Assembly: GCF_900099905.1 (NCBI RefSeq)
Contig: NZ_FNEE01000024.1
Span: forward strand, 20,367 to 84,366
DNA from: Mesorhizobium muleiense
Lineage (GTDB): Bacteria > Pseudomonadota > Alphaproteobacteria > Rhizobiales > Rhizobiaceae
Direction of reading: 5' to 3'
Length of the DNA: 64,000 bases
A model generated the notes under the pieces. That model did no database searches, was not told the DNA's origin, and worked only from the letters and a program-made list of their open reading frames with translations. This document shows positions 7,482-16,941 of the stretch, one piece after another (positions within the stretch are counted from its first letter, which is position 1; each line of letters begins with the position of its first letter). A program made the translations under genes and the position numbers.

Positions 7482-8666
7482 GTGATCGCCGAAGCGACAG
7501 GCCTGTCGCGCGACAGCGCGGGTCCGGCACCGGAGGTCAACGTCGGCAGCCCCAATACCTGTGGCCGGGGATTTGTCGAGTTCGTCGATGTCGAGAAATC
7601 CTATGACGGCCGCACGTTCGCGGTGACACGGCTGAACCTCAGCGTGGCGCGCGGCGAGTTCCTCACCCTTCTCGGCCCCTCAGGTTCGGGCAAGACGACG
7701 ACGCTCAACATGCTTGCCGGCTTCGAACGGCCGACTTGCGGCGTCATCACGCTTGAAGGCCGGTCGGTCGACAGGCTGCCGCCCTACGAACGCAACATCG
7801 GCATGGTATTCCAGAACTACGCGCTGTTTCCGCACATGAGTGTCGAGGAGAACGTCGCCTTCCCGCTCTCGGTCCGCAAGACCACCAGGGCGGACGTGGC
7901 ATCCCGCGTCGGCCGCGCGCTCGACATGGTGCGGTTGCGGCAGTTCGGCGACCGGCGGCCGGCGCAGCTTTCCGGCGGCCAGCAGCAGCGCGTCGCGCTC
8001 GCCCGCGCGCTGGTGTTCGAGCCAAGCCTGGTGCTGATGGACGAGCCGCTCGGCGCGCTCGACAAGAAGCTGCGCGAGCACATGCAGATCGAGATCAAGC
8101 AGTTGCACACCATGCTCGGCGTCACCATCGTCTATGTGACGCACGACCAGAGCGAGGCGCTGACCATGTCGGACCGCGTTGCCGTGTTCAACAATGGGGG
8201 GATTGCCCAGCTCGGTTCGCCTGACGATCTCTACAACACGCCGGAGAGCTCGTTCGTCGCCAGCTTCATCGGCGAAAACAACACGCTGGAAGGCAAGGTC
8301 GAGCGCGTCTCCGGCAAGGAGTGCCGCGTCGCGCTGCACGGCGGCGGTTCGGTCGCCGCGCTGGCCATCGGCGTCGCCGAAGGCGCGGCCTGCCATGTCG
8401 CCATCCGCCCGGAACGGTTGAAGCTCGCGCCCGCTTCGAACGGTGCAAATGCGTTAGCCGCCACGGTCGAAGGCCGCATCTATCTCGGCGACCACCAGCG
8501 TCTTCTGGCCAGGCTGGAAAGCGGCCAGGTGCTGACCGTCAAGGTCGGCCCCGAAGCGACCATGGGCAACGGGGAACCGGTCACGGTTTCCTGCGCGCCC
8601 ACCGATTGCCGCGCCTTTCCGGCCGATGCCGGAACGGGCGGTTCCATCTCGAAAACAGGGGAATAA
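7482..8666 (+). CDS. Polyamine/opine-type ABC importer ATPase (PotA-like)
   Basis: Read from GTG 7482 the protein has 394 residues. The frame is open to an ATG at 7230, but that extension covers the operator region and looks non-coding. Walker A is GPSGSGKTT, the signature LSGGQQQRVALARAL and Walker B LVLMDEP. A C-terminal TOBE-like regulatory domain (VAIRPERLKL) is present. It is first in a four-gene operon with a binding protein and two permeases. The start is uncertain: the GTG has only a weak ribosome site and overlaps a short upstream frame. The family imports putrescine, spermidine, opines or related cations. Confidence 0.85.
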   Translation: MIAEATGLSRDSAGPAPEVNVGSPNTCGRGFVEFVDVEKSYDGRTFAVTRLNLSVARGEFLTLLGPSGSGKTTTLNMLAGFERPTCGVITLEGRSVDRLPPYERNIGMVFQNYALFPHMSVEENVAFPLSVRKTTRADVASRVGRALDMVRLRQFGDRRPAQLSGGQQQRVALARALVFEPSLVLMDEPLGALDKKLREHMQIEIKQLHTMLGVTIVYVTHDQSEALTMSDRVAVFNNGGIAQLGSPDDLYNTPESSFVASFIGENNTLEGKVERVSGKECRVALHGGGSVAALAIGVAEGAACHVAIRPERLKLAPASNGANALAATVEGRIYLGDHQRLLARLESGQVLTVKVGPEATMGNGEPVTVSCAPTDCRAFPADAGTGGSISKTGE

Positions 8667-8671
8667 GAACA

Positions 8672-9721
8672 ATGAAAATCACAAAAGCCCGGCTGTTCGC
8701 CTTCGCGGCAGCCACAGCATTCATCACCATGGGAAATGCCGCTTTCGCGGAAGAGCTTTCGATCATGGCCAGCGGCGGCGCCTGGCAGGATGCCCAGCGC
8801 AAGGCATGGTTCGAGCCGTTCAGCAAGGAAACCGGGATCAAGATCGTCGAGCAGGAATATCTTGGCGATCTTGGCAAGGTCAAAGCGATGGTCGATACCG
8901 GCAACGTGCCGATCGATCTGGTGACGGTCGAGACCGCGACCGTGCTGCAGGGTTGCGACGCCGGCATTCTCGAGCGGCTCGACTATTCCAGGATCGCCCC
9001 GCGTGAAAAGTTCATCGAAGGTTCGGCGCTCGACTGCGGCGTCGGTCTCGACGCCTATGGCGATGTCCTTGCCTATGACCCCAACGTGCTGAAGGAGGCG
9101 CCAACCTCGGTCCTCGACATCTTCGACACGACGAAGTTTCCGGGCAAGCGCGCGATGCGCAAGTTTCCGGCACAGAACCTCGAATGGGCACTGATGGCCG
9201 ACGGGGTCGCGGCGGCCGATGTCTATGAGGTGCTGGCAACCCCCGAAGGCGTCAACCGCGCTTTCAAGAAGCTCGACACCATCAAGCAGGACATCGTCTG
9301 GTGGGATGCCGGCGCACAGCCGCCGCAGCTCCTCGCATCCAAGGAAGTGGTGATGACCACCGCCTGGAACGGCCGTATCCAGAACGCCATCGACAAGGAC
9401 GGGGCGCCGTTCAAGATCGTCTGGAACAACCAGATCCTCGAATATGACATGATCGCCATTCCGAAGGGCGCCAAGAACCCGGATCTGGCCTACAAATACC
9501 TTGCCTATATCAGCCAGCCGGAAATCAACGCCAAGCTCGCCAGCTACATCACCTACGGGCCGGTGCGCATCGATGCGGCCTCCTTCGTCGCGCCGGACGC
9601 CCTGCCGAAATTGCCGAACGCACCCGACCACATGACCGCTTACCTGGTCGCCGACACCGAATTCTGGGGCGACTATGGCGAGGATCTGGTCAAGCGCTTC
9701 AACGCCTGGCTCGCGCAGTAG
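8672..9721 (+). CDS. Polyamine-type ABC periplasmic binding protein
   Basis: This 349-residue protein starts at ATG 8672 with AGGGGAA upstream, 5 bases after the ATPase stop. A Sec signal peptide covers about residues 1-26 (RLFAFAAATAFITMGNAAFA, cleavage before EELS). The mature part resembles PotD/PotF-type cluster D proteins (SGGAWQDAQRKAW, GVGLDAYGDVLAYDP, IFDTTKFPGKRAM, VWWDAGAQPPQLLASKEV). It would deliver the ligand to the two permeases that follow. The ligand is not predictable from sequence; polyamine, opine or amino-acid derivative are all possible given the MocR and DadA-like neighbours. Confidence 0.88.
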   Translation: MKITKARLFAFAAATAFITMGNAAFAEELSIMASGGAWQDAQRKAWFEPFSKETGIKIVEQEYLGDLGKVKAMVDTGNVPIDLVTVETATVLQGCDAGILERLDYSRIAPREKFIEGSALDCGVGLDAYGDVLAYDPNVLKEAPTSVLDIFDTTKFPGKRAMRKFPAQNLEWALMADGVAAADVYEVLATPEGVNRAFKKLDTIKQDIVWWDAGAQPPQLLASKEVVMTTAWNGRIQNAIDKDGAPFKIVWNNQILEYDMIAIPKGAKNPDLAYKYLAYISQPEINAKLASYITYGPVRIDAASFVAPDALPKLPNAPDHMTAYLVADTEFWGDYGEDLVKRFNAWLAQ

Positions 9722-9726
9722 GGAAA

Positions 9727-11007
9727 ATGTCGGCGCTCGAGCCCACGAAACTGGACCGGCCGCGGGCAAGCCGCAACTGGTCGGCCGCCGATTCCGGCGC
9801 AGCAAAGTCGGTTGCGGCAGCACTTCGCCGCGCCGATCTCGGCGACCGCCTGCGATCGCTGACGCTGGCGGCACCTTTGCTGGTGCTGCTGGCATTGAGC
9901 TTCGGCATCCCGCTTGTCCTGCTTCTGTCGCGCGCCGTCTACGATCCAACGATTGCCGACGCCTTGCCGCAGACCAGCCAGGCATTGCGCGGCTGGAACG
10001 GCACCGGACTGCCCGACGATGCTGCGTTCCTGGCCCTTGCCGCCGATCTCCGCAGCAATCAGGCCAAGGGGACCGCCTACGAACTCGCCAAGAGCCTCAA
10101 CGCCCGCCTGCCCGGTGCACGCAGCCAGGTGCTCAAGACGGTGCGCCAACTGGAGGCTGCCGACAGGCCGCCGCTGGAGGTGATGAAAGCGGTGCCGTTC
10201 TGGTCGGCACCGGGCACATGGCCGGTCATCGAGAGCGGCACCCATAGCGTGACGTCGTTCTATCTGCTGAGCGCGCTTGATCTGCGCTGGAATGCCGATG
10301 GCGGCATCGAAAGAGTGCCACCCGAACAGGCGATCTTCGTGCAGGTGTTCATGCGCACTTTTTTGGTCGCCGCAGCGGTGACCCTGGCCACGCTGGTCCT
10401 GGGCTTCCCCCTCGCCTATCTCATCGCCTCCGTGCCCAAGGGGCTCGCCGCCATCCTCATCGTTGCGGTGCTGCTGCCGTTCTGGACGTCGATCCTGGTG
10501 CGAACCGCGGCCTGGACGGTGCTCCTGCAGAAATTCGGCCTGGTCAACGACCTGCTGCTGTGGCTCGGCGTTGCCGACGACCGGCTCGATTTGATGTACA
10601 GCCGCATCGGCCTGATCATCGCCATGACCCACATCCAGCTGCCGTTCACCCTGCTGCCGATCTACAGCGTCATGCGCACTATCCAACCCTCGCAGATGAA
10701 GGCTGCCTATTCGCTCGGCGCAAAACCGTTCACCGCTTTCCGCCGCGTCTACCTGCCACAGGTCTTTCCGGGCGTCATGGCCGGCTGCCTGCTCACCTTC
10801 ATCCTTTGTCTCGGCTACTACATAACGCCGGCGCTGATCGGCGGCGCCAGCGACCAGTTGATCAGCAATTTCATCGCCAGCTATGTCAATGTCGAACTGA
10901 ATTGGGAGATGGCGGCGGCGCTCAGCTTCATCCTGCTCGTCTTCACCCTGGCGCTGTTCGGCATCTTCGCCCGCATCCTCGGCCTCGACCGTCTCAAGCT
11001 GGTGTAG
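9727..11007 (+). CDS. ABC importer permease (PotB-like) with long periplasmic insert
   Basis: This is a 426-residue inner-membrane protein. A first helix near residues 40-65 (LTLAAPLLVLLALSFGIPLV) is followed by about 140 residues of soluble, mostly helical sequence before the second helix near 215. The core of five helices carries the EAA-type loop (AAYSLGAKPFTAFRRVYLPQ). The large insert between helices 1 and 2 is longer than in enteric PotB but is seen in rhizobial homologues. It starts 6 bases after the binding protein stop. It pairs with the permease at 11010. Confidence 0.88.
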   Translation: MSALEPTKLDRPRASRNWSAADSGAAKSVAAALRRADLGDRLRSLTLAAPLLVLLALSFGIPLVLLLSRAVYDPTIADALPQTSQALRGWNGTGLPDDAAFLALAADLRSNQAKGTAYELAKSLNARLPGARSQVLKTVRQLEAADRPPLEVMKAVPFWSAPGTWPVIESGTHSVTSFYLLSALDLRWNADGGIERVPPEQAIFVQVFMRTFLVAAAVTLATLVLGFPLAYLIASVPKGLAAILIVAVLLPFWTSILVRTAAWTVLLQKFGLVNDLLLWLGVADDRLDLMYSRIGLIIAMTHIQLPFTLLPIYSVMRTIQPSQMKAAYSLGAKPFTAFRRVYLPQVFPGVMAGCLLTFILCLGYYITPALIGGASDQLISNFIASYVNVELNWEMAAALSFILLVFTLALFGIFARILGLDRLKLV

Positions 11008-11009
11008 CC

Positions 11010-11834
11010 ATGTTGCTGTCTCCCTATCCAACGACAGGCGAAAGAATCCGCATCACCCTGCTCTGGCTGTGGTGCGGCATGGTGATCCTGTTCCTCCTCG
11101 TGCCGATCCTCATTCCCGTTCCCTTGTCGTTCAACAGCGGCGCCTTCTTCATCTTTCCGCTGGAGGGAATTTCGACGCGCTGGTACGAGGTCGTGCTCGG
11201 AACCCAGCGCTGGCAGGCAGCCATCGGCAACAGCCTGATCGTTGCGTTCGGGACGACGCTGATCGCAACGATACTCGGCACGTTGACGGCGATCGCACTT
11301 TCCGACGAAAAATTTCCCGGCCGCCGCATCGTCATGCCGCTGCTGCTGTCGCCGTTGATCGTGCCGGTGGTGATCACCGCCGTCGGCTCGTATCTGTTCT
11401 ATGCGCGCGTCGGCCTCGCCAGCACCTATGCCGGGATCATCCTGGCGCATACCGCACTCGCCAGCCCCTTCGTCGTCGTCACGGTGGGGGCGAGCCTCTC
11501 CGGCTTCGACCGCAATCTGATGCGCGCCGCCGCCATCTCCGGCGCAAGACCCATCACATCGTTCTTCAGGGTGATGCTGCCGCTGATCCTGCCCGGCGTG
11601 CTGTCAGGGGCGGCCTTTGCGTTCGTCACCTCGTTCGACGAGGTCGTCGTGGCGCAGTTCCTGGCCAGCGCCAATCAGCGCACCATGCCGCTCGAAATGT
11701 TCATCGGCCTGCGCGAGAAGCTGAGCCCGGCAATCACCGCCGCCGCGACGCTGATGATGGCGTTGTCGATCGTGCTGCTCGTCGTCGCCAATGTTCTGGC
11801 CCGCCGTGGCAAGCAGCGACCGCGCATCGACTAG
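11010..11834 (+). CDS. ABC importer permease (PotC-like)
   Basis: This 274-residue protein starts at ATG 11010, 3 bases after the stop of the first permease; upstream in-frame sequence overlaps that gene and is not used. It has six hydrophobic helices and an EAA loop (RAAAISGARPITSFFRVMLPLI). It is the second membrane subunit of the importer and closes the operon. The next gene, ftsH, lies 232 bases further on with its own ribosome site. Confidence 0.9.
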   Translation: MLLSPYPTTGERIRITLLWLWCGMVILFLLVPILIPVPLSFNSGAFFIFPLEGISTRWYEVVLGTQRWQAAIGNSLIVAFGTTLIATILGTLTAIALSDEKFPGRRIVMPLLLSPLIVPVVITAVGSYLFYARVGLASTYAGIILAHTALASPFVVVTVGASLSGFDRNLMRAAAISGARPITSFFRVMLPLILPGVLSGAAFAFVTSFDEVVVAQFLASANQRTMPLEMFIGLREKLSPAITAAATLMMALSIVLLVVANVLARRGKQRPRID

Positions 11835-11867
11835 AAGACCGTGCGGCGGTCGGCCAGAGCTTCTATA

Positions 11868-11886
11868 GGCCTGCCTGAGTCAGGCC
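11868..11886 (+). terminator. Stem-loop after the ABC importer operon
   Basis: GGCCTG (11868-11873) and CAGGCC (11881-11886) flank a 7-base loop, 34 bases after the permease stop. There is no clear T-run, so factor-independent termination is weakly supported. Confidence 0.35.
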
Positions 11887-12066
11887 ATCTCGATCGGTGG
11901 AAAATGGTCGCGATCGGGTGGATAGCTGCCGCAGGGAGCGCGATCCCAAGGTTTCCCTCGCAGCCCTCCTTTGCAACACTTTGCGCTCCTCGACGTTCTC
12001 CCAAGGCACGCTTCGAAGCCGCGGCGGTTCGGCGACCTGCATCGATGTGACGCTGGAGGACACGCC

Positions 12067-13980
12067 ATGGACATGGGCAACAGGAAGACGCAGTTCAATA
12101 TCTGGTACTGGATCGTCGCCTTCGTCGGGCTGATGATCTTCCAATATGTCTATACCGCCACGCAGCACGTCGCGCAGATTCCCTACAGCCAGTTTGAAAC
12201 CCTGCTGCGCGACGGCAAGATCGCCGACGTGCAGGTTTCCGATCGCTTCATCCAGGGCCGCTTCAAGGAGCCGCAGGACGGCAAGCCGCTGTTCATTACC
12301 ACGCGCGTCGAGCCTAACCTCGCGCGGCAGCTGCAGGAACACGGCGTCACCGTCACTGGCCAGATCGAAAGCACCTTCCTGAGCGACCTGCTCTCCTGGG
12401 TCGTCCCGATCCTCGTCTTCTTTGGCTTGTGGATGCTGCTGATGAGACGAATGGCGGGTGGCATGGGAGGTTTGATGCAAATCGGCAGGAGCAAGGCCAG
12501 GGTCTATGTCGAGGCCAATACCGGCATCGGCTTCGACGACGTGGCGGGCGTCGATGAGGCCAAGGCCGAGTTGCAGGAAATCGTGGATTTCCTGAAAAGC
12601 CCGCAGGAATACGGCCGTCTTGGAGGGCGCATGCCCAAGGGCGTGCTGCTGGTCGGACCGCCCGGCACCGGCAAGACACTGCTCGCGAAAGCCGTTGCCG
12701 GCGAGGCAAAAGTTCCGTTCTTCTCGATCTCGGGTTCAGAATTCGTCGAGATGTTCGTCGGCGTCGGCGCCGCCCGTGTGCGCGACCTGTTCGAGCAGGC
12801 ACGCGCCAAGGCCCCGGCGATCATCTTCATCGACGAGCTCGACGCGCTGGGCCGCGCCCGCGGTGCCGGCCCGACGATGGGCGGGCACGACGAAAAGGAG
12901 CAGACGCTCAATCAACTCCTGGTCGAGCTCGATGGTTTCGACCCGAAAATCGGCGTCGTGCTGCTCGCCGCGACGAACCGCCCGGAAATCCTTGACCCGG
13001 CACTTCTTCGCGCCGGCCGTTTCGATCGGCAGGTGCTGGTCGATCGCCCGGACAAGCAAGGTCGCGTCCAGATCCTTAAAGTCCACATGAAGAAGGCGAA
13101 GCTGGCGGCGGATGTCGATGCAGAAAAAGGCGCCGCGCTGACGCCGGGTTTTACCGGCGCCGATCTCGCCAACCTGGTCAATGAGGCAACCCTGCTCGCC
13201 ACGCGCCGGAGGGCGGATGTCGTCACGATGGACGATTTCAACAATGCGGTCGAGCGCATCGTGGCCGGGCTCGAGAAGCGCAACCGGCTGTTGAACCCGA
13301 GGGAACGCGAGGTCGTCGCCTATCACGAAATGGGCCATGCACTGGTAGCCATGGCGCTGCCCGGCGTCGACCCCGTGCACAAGGTATCGATCATCCCGCG
13401 CGGCGTCGGCGCCTTGGGCTACACGATCCAGCGGCCGACCGAGGACCGCTTCCTCATGACCCGCGAGGAACTGGAGAACAAGATGGCGGTGCTGCTCGGC
13501 GGCAGGGCGGCCGAGTGGATCGTGTTCGGGCATCTGTCGACGGGGGCCGCCGACGACCTGGCCAAAGTGACCGATATCGCCCGCGCCATGGTGACGCGTT
13601 ACGGCATGTCGGAAAAGCTCGGCCATGTGGCGCTGGAAAAGGACCAGCGCTCCTTCCTGAGCCCCAACCCACTTGCCGGCGGTCCGCGCGAGCACGATTA
13701 CGGCGAGGCCACCGCCGAGGCCATCGACGAGGAGGTTCGCAGCATCGTCGACACAGCTTTTTCGCGAACCGTCGGGCTCCTCACCGACCGACGGGATCTG
13801 CTGGAAAAGACGGCGCGCAAGCTGCTCGAGATCGAGACGCTCAGCGAGGCCGAGCTCGCATCGCTCGTCGGAAACGTCGCGACACCGGATCGCACGGCGG
13901 CATCCGAACCGCAATCGGGGAAGCGACCGATACGACGAGGCAAGGCTGCGGCGACAAATTTTTCGCGCCGGGCCGAGTGA
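12067..13980 (+). CDS. ftsH: ATP-dependent zinc metalloprotease FtsH
   Basis: This 637-residue protein starts at ATG 12067 with GGAGG upstream; an in-frame ATG at 11971 is too far upstream and not coding-like. Two N-terminal membrane helices (about 12-28 and 108-126) enclose a periplasmic domain. The AAA module has Walker A GPPGTGKT (197-204), Walker B IIFIDELD (252-259) and an arginine-finger region (LLRAGRFDRQ). The zinc protease motif is HEMGH (420-424). The enzyme degrades misfolded membrane and some soluble proteins. The position next to glycan genes suggests it may be a second, accessory FtsH; this is inference. A broken copy of its 5' region lies at 20063-20503. Confidence 0.95.
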   Translation: MDMGNRKTQFNIWYWIVAFVGLMIFQYVYTATQHVAQIPYSQFETLLRDGKIADVQVSDRFIQGRFKEPQDGKPLFITTRVEPNLARQLQEHGVTVTGQIESTFLSDLLSWVVPILVFFGLWMLLMRRMAGGMGGLMQIGRSKARVYVEANTGIGFDDVAGVDEAKAELQEIVDFLKSPQEYGRLGGRMPKGVLLVGPPGTGKTLLAKAVAGEAKVPFFSISGSEFVEMFVGVGAARVRDLFEQARAKAPAIIFIDELDALGRARGAGPTMGGHDEKEQTLNQLLVELDGFDPKIGVVLLAATNRPEILDPALLRAGRFDRQVLVDRPDKQGRVQILKVHMKKAKLAADVDAEKGAALTPGFTGADLANLVNEATLLATRRRADVVTMDDFNNAVERIVAGLEKRNRLLNPREREVVAYHEMGHALVAMALPGVDPVHKVSIIPRGVGALGYTIQRPTEDRFLMTREELENKMAVLLGGRAAEWIVFGHLSTGAADDLAKVTDIARAMVTRYGMSEKLGHVALEKDQRSFLSPNPLAGGPREHDYGEATAEAIDEEVRSIVDTAFSRTVGLLTDRRDLLEKTARKLLEIETLSEAELASLVGNVATPDRTAASEPQSGKRPIRRGKAAATNFSRRAE

Positions 13981-14094
13981 CGGCCTTCCTGTCCCAACGT
14001 GGTCCGGGGTCGACTGCCGAAAACCGCAGCCCCACATCAGAGATACTGCCTGCGGCGGGAAGGCGACCGCGGCAAGCAGAATCGCAATCCCTCG

Positions 14095-15879
14095 TCAATC
14101 CATTGAGTCATGCTGGTAAAGCTCATCCATGCTGAGCGTCGCCAGAGAGGCGAAAGGCGCCTGCTTTTTCACGCGACCGCCGCTGAGGATCACCACGTCG
14201 TCGCAGAATGAGATGGTGCTGTGATGATGACTGATCACTATGGTCGTGCGGCGGCCTGCCCTCGACTTCAAGGTCTCGACGATGGCCGCTTCCGACAGTC
14301 CGTCCACCGCATTGGTGGCTTCGTCCAGGATGAGGATATCGGGATCGCGCACCAATGCTCTCGCCAGTGCGATCCGCTGCCGCTGTCCCGCTGAAAGATT
14401 GACGCCCCTGTAGCCGACGACCGTCTGGTAGCCTTGCGGCAGATGTTCAATGAATTCATGAGCTTCGGCCAGCTTTGCAGCACGCTGGGCGTCGCCGGCC
14501 GAGGCTGCGTCCTGCCCGTAGATTATGTTCTCAAAAATGGTGCCATCCACCAGTTCCAAATCCTGGCTGGCGAGTGCGATATGCCTTCGCCAGTGGCTGG
14601 GATCGATCTGGTCGAGGGGTGATCCATCGACGAGAATTCTACCGGCATCAGGCTCGACGAAGCGGCACAGGAGATTGACGATCGTCGTCTTGCCTGCGCC
14701 TGAGCGGCCGATGAGCGCCGTCGAGCGGCCGCTGCGGATCTCGAATGCCGCCGAATGCAGCACCACGGCACGTTGGTCCTTGCCGGAATAGGTAAAGGTC
14801 ACGTCATCGAACTTGATCCCTTGCGCCAAGCCCTGGAACGGTCGGTGTCCTCGCGGAGGTTCGGGCTTGTCGGTCGGGTCCAGCATCCAGACCACCTCTT
14901 CAAGCGATCCGCTCAAGCCTTGCAACTGGCTCCAGGCCATTTGCAGGGCCCGCATATACGGCTGCAGCCTGTAGAGCAGGATGACGAACGCGACGATCAG
15001 CGGGAAACTCACGCCCACGAACCAGGCGCCGATCACCACCGCCAGAAACAGCATCGCGTGGAGAACCTCGGTCAGCGGCGGCAGCGCGCCCTGACGCGTA
15101 AGCAGGACGAAAGCAGCCCGGCGAACCGCGTCCGACGCCTGATCGAATGTCGCCTTCTCGCGGCTCTCCTGTCCGAAAATACGGATCAGACGCCCGGCAT
15201 GCACGAGGTGGAGCATCTGCGATGCAAGATCGCTGTTGCGCGAAGCGACGCTGCGGCTCGGCGCCTTCAAATTGGCTGACAGCACGGCGTGCGCGATCTG
15301 AACGACGACCAACCCGAGCGTGACCAACAGTGTCATCTGCCATGAAAGCAGGAGCAGAAAAGCCAGCAGAATGATTGCGGCCGATGCGCTGACGATGGCC
15401 GTCAGCATGATCTGGATCGCATCCGATGCCCGCCAGGATTCGTTGGAGATGATGTTGAGCAGCCGTCCGGGACTTTGCTGCAGGAAGAATGGATAACCGA
15501 CCCGCAGCAACTGCTCCGACAGTGCGCTGCGGATCGAATGGCTGGCCTTGCCATAGATGAAGGTCGTCAGCAGCGTGTTTGCGAAGGCGAAGACGTTCTT
15601 CAGGACGATCGAGCCGAGAATGGCGACCGAAATGACGATCAGCCGGTCGCGCTCGCTGAGGTCAGATCCGAAATGCTGGAACACGGCAGAAAAGCCGGCC
15701 ATTCCGGTTTGATCCCCCTGCCCCATGATGATGCCCAGCAAGGGGATGATCAGCCCTATGCCGAAGCCTTCAAGGGCCGCGCTGGCAAGACCCAGCATCA
15801 CCACGGCAGGAAGCAGCCGCAGTTGCTTCCCTCCAAGCGCGCGGCGCAGCATCGGCAGGCTCGGCGGTACCAGTCGCAT
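14095..15879 (-). CDS. ABC exporter, fused membrane and ATPase domains (MsbA-like)
   Basis: This 594-residue protein starts at ATG 15879, which overlaps the TAA of the upstream glycosyltransferase (TAATG). Six membrane helices occupy about residues 15-300. The ATPase domain has Walker A IGRSGAGKTT, Walker B DILILDEAT and a switch histidine (VISHHHS). The signature is LSAGQ instead of the usual LSGGQ. Context, last in a minus-strand operon of two GT2 enzymes and an acyltransferase, suggests export or flipping of a lipid-linked glycan. It resembles the exporter at 26687-28576 in layout, but the two differ in sequence. Confidence 0.87.
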   Translation of the reverse strand: MRLVPPSLPMLRRALGGKQLRLLPAVVMLGLASAALEGFGIGLIIPLLGIIMGQGDQTGMAGFSAVFQHFGSDLSERDRLIVISVAILGSIVLKNVFAFANTLLTTFIYGKASHSIRSALSEQLLRVGYPFFLQQSPGRLLNIISNESWRASDAIQIMLTAIVSASAAIILLAFLLLLSWQMTLLVTLGLVVVQIAHAVLSANLKAPSRSVASRNSDLASQMLHLVHAGRLIRIFGQESREKATFDQASDAVRRAAFVLLTRQGALPPLTEVLHAMLFLAVVIGAWFVGVSFPLIVAFVILLYRLQPYMRALQMAWSQLQGLSGSLEEVVWMLDPTDKPEPPRGHRPFQGLAQGIKFDDVTFTYSGKDQRAVVLHSAAFEIRSGRSTALIGRSGAGKTTIVNLLCRFVEPDAGRILVDGSPLDQIDPSHWRRHIALASQDLELVDGTIFENIIYGQDAASAGDAQRAAKLAEAHEFIEHLPQGYQTVVGYRGVNLSAGQRQRIALARALVRDPDILILDEATNAVDGLSEAAIVETLKSRAGRRTTIVISHHHSTISFCDDVVILSGGRVKKQAPFASLATLSMDELYQHDSMD

Positions 15880-16940
15880 TATGGCGTATTCACCCTCGCC
15901 TCGGCATTTGCCTGTTGATCCTGTGCTTGTTGATCCTGCCGCACTTGCGGCGCCTCTGGCCGTCTCGCCAACGAAAGAACCGCGAACTTGGCCGCGCCGA
16001 GCAGATTCATGATGACGATCGGCCAGTGCGACAGCTTGAGTTCGCAATCGAACCGAGGCCCCTTCACCAATTCCCGGAAAGCCGATCGCACGGCCCAGTA
16101 GAAATGGCGAAGCAGCCAAGGCGCATGGCGAACATGTTTCAGGCACAGCCCGCCATTGCCCAGGCAGTAGTCGCGGTGGAGCTTTTCGATGGCCTTGTGA
16201 TCTCGCCGGCCGTGATGGTGGAAGATCGTCATATCGGGCACATATTCGACTGGGATTCCGAGCAGCACCGCTCGCACAAGATAGTCCGTATCTTCCGCGG
16301 AGCGCAGCGGGCCGCCTGCGCCGAACCGCTCGTCGAAAAGGCCGATGCGGGCAGCAGCATCGCGGTGCATCGTCATGTTGCAGCCGAGCACAAAACCGCC
16401 GGGATGAACATCCGATGTAAGCCGCTCGCGGACCAGCGATCGCTTGATCGTGAACGGCAGATCCCTGGCATCGCCGATCTCGACGCGGCCGCCCCGGACG
16501 ACCCGTTCCCCAGTCCCGTAATGTCGCTGCAAATCACTGAGGTAGTCGCCATGGACCTGGCAATCATCATCGACGAAGACCAGCACACGGCCCCGTGCTC
16601 GCGCCAGACCGGCGTTGCGGGCCGCCGCCAATCCGCGTCGTGGCTCGCAAACAGCCGTCAATGGGATGTCCGACAGTTCGGCGATGCTGGCCAGGCGTTC
16701 TGCCGTGCGGTCGGTCGAGCCGTTGTCGACAACCACGAGTTCGGCCGCGAAGGCAGGATGGGCACGGCACGCGGCCTGGATCGACTTGATGCAAGGCTCG
16801 AGCACCGCAACGCGGTTGCGCGTGCAGACGATGAAGCTGACCTCCGGTGCCGGGCCGTGCTGCGGCCGGGGATCGGCCGAAATGGACGCAAGCATACTCG
16901 AGCGACTGTGCTGCATAGGCTGGTGGGATTTGACTGTCAT
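15879..16940 (-). CDS. Family 2 glycosyltransferase
   Basis: This 353-residue protein starts at ATG 16940 (MTVKSHQPMQHS), 1 base after the stop of the preceding gene; the frame extends to a TTG at 16955. The GT-A domain begins VSFIVCTRNRVAVLEPCIKS. VVVDNGSTDRT follows, then the DxD region VLVFVDDDCQVHGDY and a later acidic motif SAEDTDYLVRA. The C-terminal 60 residues carry a hydrophobic stretch (IVIMNLLGAAKFAVLSL) that may associate with the membrane. The tail is rich in Q, D and A. It probably adds a sugar during assembly of the glycan exported by the adjacent ABC protein. Confidence 0.87.
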   Translation of the reverse strand: MTVKSHQPMQHSRSSMLASISADPRPQHGPAPEVSFIVCTRNRVAVLEPCIKSIQAACRAHPAFAAELVVVDNGSTDRTAERLASIAELSDIPLTAVCEPRRGLAAARNAGLARARGRVLVFVDDDCQVHGDYLSDLQRHYGTGERVVRGGRVEIGDARDLPFTIKRSLVRERLTSDVHPGGFVLGCNMTMHRDAAARIGLFDERFGAGGPLRSAEDTDYLVRAVLLGIPVEYVPDMTIFHHHGRRDHKAIEKLHRDYCLGNGGLCLKHVRHAPWLLRHFYWAVRSAFRELVKGPRFDCELKLSHWPIVIMNLLGAAKFAVLSLARRPEAPQVRQDQQAQDQQANAEARVNTP

Positions 16941-16941
16941 T

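Noticed and set aside
8480..9985. A 501-codon minus-strand frame
   Set aside because: It is antisense to the binding protein gene at 8672-9721, which has a signal peptide and ribosome site.
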